From positions 164,001 to 228,000 of the forward strand of contig JAOTOM010004681.1 in assembly GCA_034440615.1 (NCBI GenBank): a stretch of DNA of 64,000 nucleotides. Reading direction: 5' to 3'. The stretch comes from Ashinkailepas kermadecensis. Taxonomy: Eukaryota > Arthropoda > Thecostraca > Neolepadidae. Under the pieces are notes generated by a model. That model did no database searches and was not told the origin of the DNA. It saw only the letters and a program-made list of their open reading frames with translations. Positions 31,478 through 42,878 of this stretch are shown one piece after another (the first letter of the stretch is position 1; every line of letters begins with the position of its first letter). The position numbers and the translations under genes are program-made.

Positions 31478-33265
31478 TTATGATGAACTAGCCGGTGCCC
31501 ATTGGTCGGATACTGTACGCGCTCGCACCCTAGGACTGACCCCGCCGGTTGGCGAGACTGACCAGGGCGAGACGCGCTTCCGGCCTGTTGCAGGCGACCA
31601 GCGGGACTGGTCGCCCACCTGGGGAGGTGTTGAGGGTGGGCCCATCACACTCCCAGTTTCTGCGGTACGGAGAGAGCTGGCTTGGGGAGCTGGAGACAAT
31701 GGGGGGCAAGCCCCGAGGGCCTGTCTTCCTACATTTGGCGACGTATACCTCGACCCAGCTCGGGATGTCCGGCCTGAAGCCCCCATGTCGGGGGCCCCTG
31801 GGTGGACCTCAGGAAATGGTTGGTGGGGGTGGGGGAGTTGGGGTGGTTCGGGAGGGTGCGGGGATGGGTTGGGTAGGTTTAGGGTTGGAGATGGTGGCGT
31901 GTAAGGATTTGATGTGGGAGGAGGGCTTCCCCACCTTCGTTGTCGGTTCGACGCGACCCTGAGACGTCGGTGTCTCGAGTCCTGGTCCCGGAGCGCTCCT
32001 GGGATCTTCCCTAGCGGGAACGGATTGTTCGGCCGAGGGGAGGAAGGGAGGGGAGTGTTGGAGGTAGGGATTGAAGTGGCTGGAGAGGGGTTGGGTTTAG
32101 ATGTGGATGGATGGGCATGTCTTTTCCCTCGCTGGACCTGGACCCACTCTCCTTGAGGAGTCGCTACAGGGTCTGCAGCTGAGGACTCTCTCACCACCGT
32201 TTGGGGAGAGGACAAGGCTTTTTCTCTGATCGGTGTACACTCAATACCAAAGGCAAGCATTATGGCACTGAGTTGAGCTATAAGATGAGAGGCACTCATG
32301 TGCGTGTGTGATTGCATCGGGGACTGTTGTGTGATGTTGGAGTTCAGCTTCACCTTTGCAGCATATGATGTTCTCGGATGAGCTGCCTCATAGATCTCCC
32401 GCGCCTCACGGAATGTTATCTTTTTGAAACTTTTTATTGCAACTATTTCCTTCTCTCTCAAGAAAATGGGACAAGAACGATCATAGACGGTATGGGGTTT
32501 TTGGCCTGGGCCGCAGTTGGAACAGTGTGGACTCTCCGCTTCACATTTATCTTGCACATGCTCTGCTGATCCACATCGCCCACATGTCTCTCGGTTTCGA
32601 CAATGCTGCGACGTGTGACCAAAACGGGAGCACCGGAAACACCTCATCGGGTTGGGTACAAATACGCGGACCTTCACGCGGACATACCCGACGAAAATAA
32701 ACTCCGGAAGATCTGTCATGTGAAAAGTTAGGATGATGTTGTTTGTTGGCTGTAATTCTTTCCCTTTTCTAATTGAAATTCTTCGGGCCTCTACTACTCC
32801 CCACTCTGTTAGGCCATCCACAATGTCGGCATCCGAAACATCTCGCAAGTCGTAGCAGTTAATAACTCCTTTGGAGTAATTTTTGGTGTTGTGTGGAAGA
32901 ATCTCGATGCGTACGGTGACTGTTCGCCTGCTGGTTTCATGTCGTTTAGTGTACGTTATTTATGTTGCGTCCATCGCCCTCCTTGCATCCTCAGCAGTAT
33001 TAAATTCAACTTCAAGCGAACCGTCTCTGAGCTTTTCGCACCTTATAACCGATCCCAGCTTGTCACAAGCTTCCTTCCTTTGGAACGGGGTAAGCACTGA
33101 GAGTTTCATATTTTCCTCGAGTGATTTTAAGATCATAATACGTGGTGCAGGAAGACCAGCTTGGAGACCGGGCCCTCCATGCACTACATTCAAAGTCCTA
33201 GGTCGGGTTGTCTGTCCCCTACTGGAGGGGCCAGGTGGGTTGTTTTTTGTGTTGGAAGTTGCCAT
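31478..33265 (-). pseudogene. LINE alpha ORF1 (Gag-like), one nonsense codon
   Basis: ATG at 33265 (MATSNTKNNPPGPSSRGQ) opens a frame of about 595 codons, interrupted only by TAA at 32960-32962 (GAA in the copy at 63557-64000). An RRM-like region (RIMILKSLEENM ... LEVEFNTAEDARRAMDAT) is followed by three zinc knuckles (CFRCSRFGHTSQHC, CGRCGSAEHVQDKC, CSNCGPGQKPHTVYDRSC) and a long Pro/Ser-rich tail. ORF1 proteins of this type bind the element RNA and help form the particle that reaches the nucleus. Confidence 0.9.
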
Positions 33266-33935
33266 ATAAGTTTCTTGGTTTCTACTCCTCGGGCGCCCCA
33301 CCACAAGGGGCCCTACGGGGGGGACGCCTGGGCCCCGCGGACGGGAGGACGCCAGGCGCCCGAGGAGCTATACGGGGCAGGCGGCGCCTTCGCCCGGCCG
33401 GGAGAGAGAGACTCACCACCCCGACCAGGATCCAGCGCCGCCCACCCCTTGACCCCAGCCGGCCGGGCCGGCAGACACTGGGAAGATTGCCAGGTCCCCG
33501 GCCCGAGGCGACCGGCCACTTGACCCGTATGGGGCCCTACGGGCCCGCCCGCCCCTCCGGGATATCGGGACCAAAGAGGTGTGTTGGTCCCCCGTCACAA
33601 CTAGCACCGTGCGACGGGGGACCTCAACCTCCAGGACTCCGTCAACCCCGGGGGGCGGGCCGAGGGGGCGCGGCTACCCCGATAAAACTGAGCTAGAGGG
33701 CAGGACCGGGGAAGTTGTCCTACCTGCTCATGATAGGGAGAGTTGGTGTTGCAGGGCCAGGGGAAGGACATGGATGTTGAGATGAGATGGGCATTGGAAT
33801 GGGAGCGTATGGATGGAAGGACGAGTGAGGCACTCCTAGTCTGGCCCCTCGCCGGCTCACCGATGGACTGGGAATCCGGGTCCTTAGGGCACGCAATCCC
33901 CCCCACCACGAAAAGGTGGTGCCTCGTCGGGGGGG
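33266..33935 (-). promoter_or_regulatory. LINE alpha 5' UTR, GC-rich, with 5' hairpin
   Basis: About 670 bp of GC-rich sequence carry the internal promoter region by analogy with other LINEs. The very 5' end folds into CACCAC/GTGGTG (33904-33921 on +). Long blocks are nearly identical to the 5' UTRs of beta (39754-40512) and delta (62890-63556), including the self-complementary GCCTGGGCCCCGCGG / CCAGGCGCCCGAGGAG region. Confidence 0.75.
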
Positions 33936-34147
33936 ACATTGTGGAGAGTCATGAACGTAACCGTGAGTACGCGGACCGCAAAGCCAAGCCGCGAAATTTC
34001 CAAATTGGGGATCCCGTGTAATATTATGACACAACTGTGCACCCTGGCACGTCGTCAAAGTTCTCGTTGCCGTGGAAACCGTACTTTCGGATTGTGAAGC
34101 AAACGAGCCCAGTGAACTATGTGATCAGAAATCAGACCTCCGGTAAG
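33936..34147 (+). pseudogene. Ty3/gypsy pol continuation after integrase
   Basis: Starting with the repeated target ACATTGTGGAGAGT, the plus-strand frame continues the integrase C-terminal part (YADRKAKPRNFQIGDPV, then TAA at 34019-34021, then FRIVKQTSPVNYVIRNQTSG). The GDPV/GD-V block is the usual post-core GPY/F-type region. It is cut at 34147 by the beta LINE. Confidence 0.85.
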
Positions 34148-34173
34148 TGAGTGTGTGAGTGATTTGGGTTTTA

Positions 34174-34207
34174 GGGCACATCGACCATGGTAGGTCATTT
34201 AGCGCCC
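34174..34207 (-). promoter_or_regulatory. LINE beta 3' hairpin
   Basis: GGGCAC (34174-34179) and GCGCCC (34202-34207) pair with one mismatch; GACC (34183-34186) pairs with GGTC (34193-34196). Confidence 0.65.
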
Positions 34208-34271
34208 ATAACAGAACAGAGAACTACTTAGTCAGAGCCGTATCTTAGTATTATGGTTGGGTGACAAGTTT

Positions 34272-37200
34272 TTACTGACCTGAATATATTATCAAAAATC
34301 CAGTTTTTCTGAAGTATTGACACACCTTTCCCAAGCAGTCCGAGTCGTCTCGAAGGAGACTGGGGAATGTCCTGCTGGTTCCGAGGTACTGGGCTCTCTC
34401 CTGTTCGTAGTGCCGACATGTGAGAATGTGACGTACCGTTAGTGGAGAATTGCATCGTGGGCAAACTGGCTTGCTTTCATTTATGAGAAGGTGGCAGTGT
34501 GTGGTGTATGTATGTCCGATTCGGAGTCGTGCCAATGCCACCTCCTCCGCTCGTATTTTCCTGGAAGACGAGGGCCAGTATCCTACTCGTGGTTTGATTT
34601 CTTGGAGTTTGTTAGTACCTATGGCGTCCCAGCTGCTTTGCCATTTCTCATGCATGTATTCTGAGATCAATGGGTAGAAATCCCGTGCAGGGAGAGGGAG
34701 GGTGCGAGTGCATGGTTTCTGTGCCGCTAGTTTCGCTGCTGCGTCGGCGAGTTCATTTCCCCTAATGCCAACGTGGCTTGGGATCCAGCAGAAGGAAACG
34801 AATCTTCCTTCTCGTTTCAGTAGGGTGAGCCGATGTAAGATGTCCTGCAAAAGAGCGTCCTGTGGGTTGAAACTTTCCAGTGCCGATAGGCTGCTCAAAG
34901 AGTCGGACAGGACAACACATGAGCAGTACTCACTGACTTCAATGAAGCACAGCGCCTTGAGGATCGCAACCAGTTCCGATGTATAAACGGATGAGTTTGA
35001 CGGAAGCGAGAAGGACCTCGTGACGGATCCGGTGACGAACGCGCATCCGACCCCTTGCTTCCCTTTCGAGCCATCGGTATATATCAGGGTGCGTCCGTCG
35101 TACGTGGCTATGCGCTCCAGTGCATTCATTCTGAAAGGTTCGGTGGGGACATCACCTTTTTTGGACGAAGAGAGGGCCAGGTCTATTTCTGGCGACGCTA
35201 ATTCCCATGGTGGTATCTGCGATCGGTCAGCAATACGAATTCCACGTATATGGATACCACTTGTGCGGATTTCTTTTTGCATTCTCACACAGAAGGGTTC
35301 AGATATTCCCTTCCGTCCTCCGTGGAACAGTGCCAATAGGTGGTGAGAAAACACCGCGTCATACGTTGGGTGTAGAGGGTATTGCCTCAGTTTGCACGCA
35401 TAGCGAAGGCCAAGCTTAGCACGTCTCAATGCCAGGTGCGGCTCGTGAGCTTCCACTTGGAGGCTTGCTATTGGCGAAGTTCTGAATGCGCCGGTTGCAA
35501 TGCGTAGGGCTGTGTTGTGGACCGTATCAAGTACGCGTTTTCTGAGGGTGCTGGCGCCATCATACACAAAACAACAATAGTCAAGCTTAGAACGGATGAG
35601 CTGTCGGTGCATCTGTAAAAGTGTTGCACGGTCTGCTCCGTATGTTGTTCGTGCCACACATTTCATGATATTAAGAGCTTTGGAACAACGCTGGCGCAGA
35701 GATTTAAGGTGGTCACTGTATGTCAACCGGCTGTGGAGAGAGACGCCAAGAAACTTGGCGGAAGGTCGCAGCGGGATTGGCTTTCCATATAGTTGAAGTG
35801 ACAGTTCAGAGTAGCACGATCGTCGGCGAGAAAAGTGTACGGCGACTGTTTTTTCTGCGGAAAATCGAAGCCCGTTTCGGTGGCTCCAATCTTCAAGGTG
35901 ATGTATGGCCAGCTGTAACTGCCGGTTCAAAGATGGTGTACGAGAAGCAGAGAGCCAAATTGCGAGGTCATCCACGAAGAGTGAGCGTCCAATGTTTTCT
36001 GGTAGTCTCTTTCCAATATCGTTGATCAGCACTCCAAACAAGGACACACTGAGCACACTTCCTTGTGGAACTCCGTTCGTAGGCACGCATTTTTCTGACA
36101 ACTGATTACCGAGTCGGACGCGGAAGCACCGATTAGCTAAAAAGTTTTTGATGAAGACTCCCATGGATCCACTAACACCACAGTTCCACAACTTCATCAA
36201 AATCCCGTGGCGCCAGGCAGTGTCATAGGCGGCCTCCACGTCGAAAAACACTGCACCTACGTGCTTGTGATCCTTGAAACCAGCACGGACGGCGGTGTCC
36301 AAAGCTAAAACATGGTCCACTGTGGATCGGTTCTTCCGGAAGCCACACTGGGCATTTGAGAAGAAGTCCTGTTGCTCTAAAAACCATGTTAGACGCATAC
36401 TAACCATTTTTTTCCATCAACTTACAAAGCGACGATGTCAACGAAATGGGTCTGTAGTGGAGTGCTTCCAGACCACTTTTCCCCGGCTTTAAAATCGGGA
36501 TTACTGTGGCCTCGCGCCAAGTGCACGGGAAGCTTCCTTTCTCCCATATATCATTATAGGCAGTCAGGAGTACATCAATAGCACTTGGAGGAAGATGCTT
36601 CAGCATGTCGTTGTGTATGGCCTCCGGTCCCTCAGAGACACATCTGAGCGTGTTAGTTGCGTGTTTCAGTTCCGTCAAAGTAAATGGTTGGTTATAAGGG
36701 TGCTGTATGGTGGTGGAAAAGTCGATAGGACTTGCCTCGCATCTACGTTTATGTTGCAGAAATCTAGGGTTGGCCTTGCTATCTCGACTCCGCTCCGCTA
36801 GGGCATTGGCGATCTCGTTGGCCACGTCAAGTGGGTGAGCAATGGTTCTACCTTGAATCTGCAACACAGGTAGTGGACTGGAGGAAAGCTGACCCGATAT
36901 ACGTTTTATTCGGGTCCACACCTGTGAAGTGGGGGTAAAACGGTTCATTCCACCTACATACTCTCTCCAGGAGATTCTCTTTGCTGCCCTTATCGTGCGC
37001 CTAGCGATAGCTCTGGCCTGTTTGAATGCTATCATGTTGCGGTAGTGCTGTGTTTTCTGAAGAGCTTGAGGGCCCTCTTTTGCGCGCGGATAGCCGTCGC
37101 ACACTCGTCAGTCCACCAGGGGACCGGGGTGCGGCGCGGGGTGCCAGAAGTGCGTGGGATGCATATATGGGCGCACTGGAGGAGTCGTGTTGTAAAATCG

Positions 37201-37975
37201 TCGATGTGGGTGCAGTGGTTTTCAATGTCACGAGTAAGAACAGCATGTATATCTGATTCAAATCGAGTCCAGTCTGCTTTCTTAAGATTCCAACGCGGCG
37301 GCCGCGTGCCTAAAACTGCGCCTCTTCGAAAGGTTAGCCATACCGGAAAGTGGTCGCTTCCGTGGCAGTCGTCATCGACTGACCATTCAAATTCCTGTGT
37401 TAATTGAGGGCTGGCCAAGCTCATATCCAATGTTGACGTTCGGCCAGATGGCATAGTAAGATGGGTGTGTGCGCCTGAATTTAAGAGGCAGAGTGATCCA
37501 TGTAGGATTAAGTCTTCGAGGATTCGACCGCGTGTGTTGACGTCTAAGCATCCCTACGCAGTGTGGTGGGCGTTGAAATCACCGAGAAGTGCTGGTGGGG
37601 GAGTTCAGTCAGCAACCGCTTGAAGTCAGCAGTGGGGAAAGCGACGCCAGGGGGGGTACAGGGAGCACAAACTTATACGCCTGTGGTTGAAAGTCACCTC
37701 CGCTGCGACTGCCTGTAGAGTGGTTCGGAGAGCGAGCTCTCGTGCTGGTACGCTATGGTGGACGGCGAGTAAAACGCCCCCGTGGGAGACATTTCCAGAT
37801 GGTACGTCGTGGCGGAACACGGCATAGTATTTCAGCCTCACGTTGTCCTCTGGTGCCAGCTTAGTTTCTTGGAGACAAATGGCTACCAGGTTGTGTCGAT
37901 TTAAAACGGTCACAAGGTCAGAAATGGAGGTTTTTAGGCCTCGGCAGTTCCATTGTAAAATCGTTGAAGAAGAAG
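34272..37975 (-). pseudogene. LINE beta ORF2, several frameshifts
   Basis: Endonuclease pieces lie at 37626-37975 (CLQETKLAPED, GNVSHGGVLLAVHHSV) and 37032-37454 (STLDMSLASPQLTQEFEW, GSDHFPVW). The RT begins in 36400-37104 (RPISLTSSLCKLMEK) and continues after a frame change at about 36405 in one long frame, 34272-36407 (711 codons): FFDVEAAYDTAWR, VPQGSVLSVSLF, FVDDLAIW, RNase H (IYTDGSKGKQGVG, TSELVAILKALCFIE, VLSDSLSSLSAL, WIPSHVGIRGNELADAAA) and CPRCNSPLTVRHILTC. At least four frame changes lie between 36400 and 37660. The last 1.5 kb is almost identical to 50135-51667. Confidence 0.92.
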
Positions 37976-38019
37976 TCAGCTAAAACGTGTTAAGATGATA
38001 GTGACTGACTAGGTAGTCA

Positions 38020-39753
38020 CTACTGCATAGATGGTCCTGATTGGGCCCGTAACCTCGCCCTGGGACATCCTCCATCGGTCGGAGAAGTTTGCCAGGGTGG
38101 AGCCCGCTTCCTGCCTCTGACGGGAGATGTAATTATCAGGGAATCACCTACACGTGGCGGGATGGGTGGTGCTGTGGGCGATGTCTCAGGTGGTCGGGGA
38201 AGGAGAGGTTCGGAGCTTCCAGGTGCCGGTGAGGATGGAGTGGTTACATGGGGAATTTCTGTTGCTCGTGCACTCGGCGATACGTTGCGGCTTGTGCGTC
38301 CCGGAGCTGGGGCTCCTTGGCGGGCACCGACGGTCGGTGTTCTGTCCGCAAACGGAGGCGTTACGGGGATGCGCCGTGACGGTGCACTCCCGAGCGTTGG
38401 AGGGGGAGGAGGAGGGGGAGGAGGAGGCATGGACTGTGAGGACGCTTGGGTGGAATGGGTTGTCGTGGGAGTGGGAGTAGTGGATTTGGTGGATGGGGTG
38501 TTTAGGGACTTGGCGGATCTTTTGGATTGTTGGACCAACGTCCACTTACCGCCCTCCTCGTGTGCCACCGCCGCCGCTTCCGAGGGCACCGCGGAAGCTC
38601 GGTGAGGCGCTGGCTGTGGCGCCTCTGTGGTCTGGTCAGGCTTGCACGGCGGACATGTGGGTGGCACCGTGGCTGTCTCCTCCACAGTAGAAGGGGGCGT
38701 GCTAGGTATACCAAAAGACCGCAGCAAGGCGCTAAGCTGGGCAAGCAGCTGCGCAGCGCTAGTAGGTTGCTGTTGTCCAATATTGGTTGGAGTACGTGTT
38801 TTCTGTGCGTATGAAATCTTAGGATGGCTATCCTCGTAAGCCTCACGGGCTTGCCTAAAAGATAGATTTCTCGTGCATTTCAAAGACAATATCTCCTTCT
38901 CCTTAAGATAGGCTGAGCATGACCGGTCAGATGTTGTGTGAGGCACTTGTCCTCTCCCACAGTTCACACACCAAAGAGTTTCCGATTCACACCTGTCAAG
39001 GGTGTGATCCGCCGATCCACATCGGCAGCACGCAGGGCGACCGCGGCAATGCTGGATCGTGTGACCATATCGTTGGCACCTGAAACACCTCATAGGGTTG
39101 GGGACAAAAACTCTAACCTTCACTCGGACATATCCCACTGACACTGTGGATGGCAGGTCGGTGGAGTTAAAAGTAAGAATGATGTTGTTTGTTGCAAGAA
39201 ATTCACCTCCCCTTCGCATCTTCATTCTCTGCGCCTCCAGCACACCGTACTCCGCCAATCCGTCAACGATTTCTGCTTCTGTGACATCCATAAGATCGTA
39301 GCAATTGATCACCCCTCTCCAGAAGTTCTTAGTGTTGTGGGGTTGGACTGTTACTGGGATGGCGATATCTCTAGGCCCATCTGGGGTACGTATGCTATAG
39401 GTGAATTTATCTATGTCCAAAGCTCTCCTTGCGTCCTCTTCGTAGCGAAATTCTACTTCGATTCCTTCATCCCGTAATTTGTCACAGCGCGTCACAGTTC
39501 CAAGGCGGTCACATCCTCGTTTGCGTTGGAAAGGGGAGAGAGATGACAGTTGTTTTCTCTGGGTCGGTCGATTTGAAGAACAAGATGCGCGGAGTGGATA
39601 TTCTTAGCGTAGAGGTAGGACTCGAGTGTCCAAAGTGTCTATATCTAGTAGATGCGTTGTCCGGGTGAGTCGTGCGTGTTGCAGTCGCGGCTGAGTTGGT
39701 CTGGTCCTCACGAGAGGAACCAGGGGTGTTTTTTTTGTGTAGTAGATGCCATG
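38020..39753 (-). pseudogene. LINE beta ORF1 (Gag-like)
   Basis: The ATG at 39753 (MASTTQKK) corresponds to the alpha and delta starts. Frame changes occur in an A-run near 39732 and at about 39500. From 39495 the frame is open to 38020: RRM-like end (GIEVEFRYEEDARRALDID), zinc knuckles CFRCQRYGHTIQHC, CCRCGSADHTLDRC and CVNCGRGQVPHTTSDRSC, then a Pro-rich tail with a run of Pro residues. The tail is encoded by repetitive GGAGGA/GGTGGT-type sequence near 38400. Confidence 0.88.
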
Positions 39754-40512
39754 GAGTGTGCTTGTTTTCGACTCCTCGGGCGCCCCACCACAAAAGGGGC
39801 CCAACGGGGGGGGGGACGCCTGGGCCCCGCGGACGGGAGGACGCCAGGCGCCCGAGGAGCTATACGGGGCAGGCGGCGCCTTCGCCCGGCCGGGAGATTG
39901 ATTGATTGATTATTGGGGTTTTAGGGTGCGTCAACCACAGTGGGTTATATTGCACCCATAACAAACTTGCTTAATTATACATCAGGGGAGAGAGAGACTC
40001 ACCACCCCGACCGGGATCCAGCGCCGCCCACCACTTGACCCCTGCCGGCCAGGCCGGCAGGCACTAGGCCACGGCCCAGACCTTTGGCCTGAGGCGACAT
40101 GTCGCTTGGCCCGTATGGGGCCCTACGGACCCGCCCGCCCCTCCGGGATATTAGGACCAAAGATGTGTGTTGGTCCCCCGTCACAACTAACACCGTGCGA
40201 CGGGGGACCTCAACCTCCAGGACTCCGTCAACCCCGGGGGGGCGGGCCGAGGGGACGCGACAACCCCGATAAAACTGAGCTGGTGGGCAGGACCGGAGAA
40301 GTTGTCTTACCTGCTCATTGTAGGGAGAGTTGGTGTTGCAGGGCCAGGCGAAGGACATGGATGTTGAGATGAGATGGGCATTGGAATGGGAGCGTATGGA
40401 TGAAAGGACGAGTGAGGCACTCTTAGTCTCACCCCTCGCCGGTAAGATGGTCGCCGGGTCATTGGGGCACGCAATCCCCCCCACCACGGAAAGGTGATGC
40501 CTCGTCGGGGGG
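39754..40512 (-). promoter_or_regulatory. LINE beta 5' UTR
   Basis: Aligns by eye almost base for base with the alpha and delta 5' UTRs, apart from the 88-bp gamma micro-insertion at 39898-39985. The 5' hairpin CATCACC/GTGGTG remains near 40485-40500. Confidence 0.75.
39898..39985 (-). mobile_element. 88-bp LINE gamma 3'-end micro-insertion
   Basis: The alpha and delta 5' UTRs read GGGAGAGAGAGACTCACC without a break. In beta this is split after GGGAGA (39892-39897, repeated at 39986-39991) by a TTGA-unit tail, the gamma hairpin and 20 more bases of gamma 3' UTR. It is an extreme 5' truncation with a 6-bp target duplication and must be younger than the beta copy. Confidence 0.85.
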
Positions 40513-40778
40513 AGACCTCCGGTAAGACCCGGTTGGTGCATGCACAGAAACTACGGCTAGCCGACCCGAACACAGCATGGGAACCCACCAAGGACCACGA
40601 CGAACCAGTGAACCAAAAGTATCTAGAGAAAACGTCAAAGGTGCTGTCCCTGAACGAGTGCAGCCTTTTAGGTCAGCCAAACGGGCCGAGGTCGGCCCTG
40701 ACTACAGTCCCTGTGAGGATTGGCCCATGGACGTATGCAGCCCACAGAGAACAAAGGATGAGGAAACCGCTGAGTTGA
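40513..40778 (+). pseudogene. Ty3/gypsy pol tail
   Basis: From the second target copy the gypsy frame goes on (TRLVHAQKLRLADPNTAW ...) to a stop at 40776-40778. A VHxxKL phrase is typical for the end of gypsy Pol. The acidic-repeat ORF starts in the +2 frame at 40577 and overlaps it. Confidence 0.7.
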
Positions 40779-41461
40779 CAGAGCCCGTGCCTGGCTCGGT
40801 GCAGCCACTGCCGGTCGAGTCTGACCCGCCAGAGAGATCACCTTTCAACCAATCTGCAGATGTAGCTTGGCCCCCACCGGTATCGAGTGACACTGAGACA
40901 GACATTCCACTGTCTGAACTAGTCCAGACAAACAAAAGGCCGTTGCCGTCGACCAGTGAGTCAGACGACGACGCCCCATTTTCGGAACCAGCGGAACGAA
41001 ACCAAAGACAACTCCCCTCTTCGAGCGATTCAGAAGACAATTTACCCCTTGCAGAATTAGCCGAGCGCCTAAAACGACCTTTACCCGTGTCCAGTGATTC
41101 AGACCCTGAAACTTCACAATCGCAATTGGCGAAACGTCCGAAACCTCCAATTAGCGAATCGGAAGATGAAATTCCGCTATCAGAATTAGCAAAACGCTTG
41201 CAGGACTCGACTGAAAGCCCAGTGAGTCCAGTCCCTGAAAAACGACTTTTGGTGGAATCATCTGACGACGATCGTCCTCCATACAAACTTCGAATTCACG
41301 ATGACTCCGCTACTTCCACTGATTACGAAGCTGATGTCGACCGAGTCGACGTCAAGCCTACTAAAGTAAACGCCTTTGCAAGCCTTGTGGAGATGCAAAA
41401 TGATTCAATGATGAAGCAGTTCGAATTACAAATGATGATGTTTCAATCGATGCTTCCGTAA
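40577..41461 (+). CDS. Acidic-repeat ORF at the 3' end of the gypsy element
   Basis: ATG at 40577 opens 294 codons without interruption. Residues 101-209 hold five copies of a repeat of about 23 residues built on S-[DE]-rich, then PLSELAKR-like (SSDTETDIPLSELVQTNKR, SSSDSEDNLPLAELAERLKR, ISESEDEIPLSELAKRL). The C-terminus (FASLVEMQNDSMMKQFELQM) may form a helix. It could be the natural C-terminal extension of Pol, put out of frame by an indel near 40600, or a separate accessory ORF. It has no signal peptide or membrane segment, so an envelope role is not supported. I do not recognise a family. Confidence 0.55.
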   Translation: MGTHQGPRRTSEPKVSRENVKGAVPERVQPFRSAKRAEVGPDYSPCEDWPMDVCSPQRTKDEETAELTEPVPGSVQPLPVESDPPERSPFNQSADVAWPPPVSSDTETDIPLSELVQTNKRPLPSTSESDDDAPFSEPAERNQRQLPSSSDSEDNLPLAELAERLKRPLPVSSDSDPETSQSQLAKRPKPPISESEDEIPLSELAKRLQDSTESPVSPVPEKRLLVESSDDDRPPYKLRIHDDSATSTDYEADVDRVDVKPTKVNAFASLVEMQNDSMMKQFELQMMMFQSMLP

Positions 41462-42878
41462 CGGCTCTAGTATGTCGCGAAGTGTACCCGTGAGTCGCTT
41501 CATGTGAACATGTAACTGTATTGTTGACGCAGTGGCGCCACAAACGGTGACGAGTAACGCCACCTACCGGCCGCGTTGCCGATGTGATGGACGTGGTGCT
41601 TGTAGCACCTTGTGATGGAACCCCATATGGGCATAATGATGTTGATGTGATGCTGTGACGTCACCTATCCTGATGTCTTGTGTGACATATTGTCAACTGT
41701 TAGTAACATGCATTTGTGGTCAAAATCCAACCCCAGACCTATGCTTCCGCATCTTTGAACCGAGTTTTGTACCTGGAACCCACAATGCAATCCAAACCAT
41801 CCAACCCTTCCCGCTCGGTGAAGACAACATCATCATCCGTCCTGGACCTGGACCTGAGCCAGCATCAGCACGACCTGACACTCGGGCGTGACGAGTCCGT
41901 CACGCCAGTTCCCGCAGGACCGTCGACCGTGTACCCGCCGCCTCACGTCAACACCGCAGCTGACAGCATGGACCTGAGCTGACGACCGGACGTGATGAGA
42001 GAGTCACGCCGGCTGCCACAGGACACCGCAGGTGGATCACCTGCGGCCACCTCGTGCAGAGACACACAGGATGTGTCTGCAACACGACCCACCAGCGGCC
42101 GTTATACACGGCCAGTTCGACGACTGGGCCGTTGGCTCGGCGCCAGTGAGCGCCGCCGAGAGGCCGAGCGGGCCGCTGCAACCTGAGCGCCCCGCTGCGG
42201 ATGCGAGCGTCGCCGTTGCGGGCGCTGATCAGCGCCACCACGGAGCGGTGCTGACGAGCACCGTTCCCGAGCACCGCCACTGCCGGTGCAGTGGGCGGTC
42301 ATATGAGTGACTCAGCCGAGCTAGCGCGTGGTAGACCGGAAGCTACCGCGGTGATATGGATGGATCACCGTCCGCTCTCGCAGTTGGATATCATGGAACG
42401 CAACGTGATCTTCCATAAGTATATGGAGAGACGTCGCAGTTGGCAGGGTTGTGTCCCTGACCAGTGACTCAGAGTGACGAGTGACATGCGGTAACTGCCG
42501 CAGGGCCGTCAGTGAACGCGGCATACCGTCTGAGATGGCAAGGTCGGCCATGCTCAGACATCCCCCTCCCGAACCGGACTGAACATTCAGCAGTGCGCGC
42601 GCGACAGTGATCGCCAAAATGTTTACGGAAAATTGTATTTGTGTTTAGCTATTAGGAACATTGTTTATTTACTACCATGGATCAGAGAGCGGGGTAACCC
42701 TTACAAACCGCCTAGACTAACCCACGTAGAACTGTATGTCATCTGACATGTATTAAATTGTTGTCGTCTCGTAATTGTCTGTTGATTCGTATGTGATTGT
42801 AGAAGGCCGTGATATGTCTGAATGGAAGCTCAGGATCAATCTGGGAAATGATCCGACCTTTCGGACCTCTCGCTGTGT
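41462..42878. other. 3' internal non-coding part of the gypsy element
   Basis: About 1.4 kb between the acidic-repeat ORF and the 3' LTR. A short frame at 41716-41982 (88 codons, from a Met-Val start) has no recognisable domain. GC-rich with several CACCGC/GCGGTG-type inverted pairs around 42040-42300. No clear polypurine tract precedes the LTR. Confidence 0.4.

Larger units (their letters stand above)
27560..33935 (-). mobile_element. Full-length I-like LINE alpha, 14-bp target duplication
   Basis: ACATTGTGGAGAGT at 27546-27559 and 33936-33949 perfectly flanks 6,376 bp of minus-strand LINE: 5' UTR (33935-33266), ORF1 (33265-31478), a short gap, ORF2 (about 31445-27728), 3' UTR, hairpin (27585-27617) and TTAG-unit tail. 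The target is gypsy integrase, in antisense orientation. Only one nonsense codon in ORF1 and one frameshift in ORF2 are evident, so the insertion is fairly young. Confidence 0.97.
34148..40512 (-). mobile_element. Near full-length I-like LINE beta, 14-bp target duplication
   Basis: AGACCTCCGGTAAG at 34134-34147 and 40513-40526 perfectly flanks this minus-strand element: 5' UTR (40512-39754, with an 88-bp insertion), ORF1 (39753-38020), ORF2 (about 37975-34272), hairpin (34174-34207) and a GTGA-like tail. It sits only 198 bp of gypsy sequence away from the alpha insertion. It carries more frameshifts than alpha. Confidence 0.95.

Noticed and set aside
33313..33696. Long plus- and minus-strand frames in the LINE 5' UTRs
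   Set aside because: GC-rich UTR sequence is open in several frames; frames are not shared in phase among the three copies.
40577..41461. Envelope gene of an errantivirus-like element
   Set aside because: No signal peptide, membrane segment or cleavage-site pattern; the protein is hydrophilic and repetitive.
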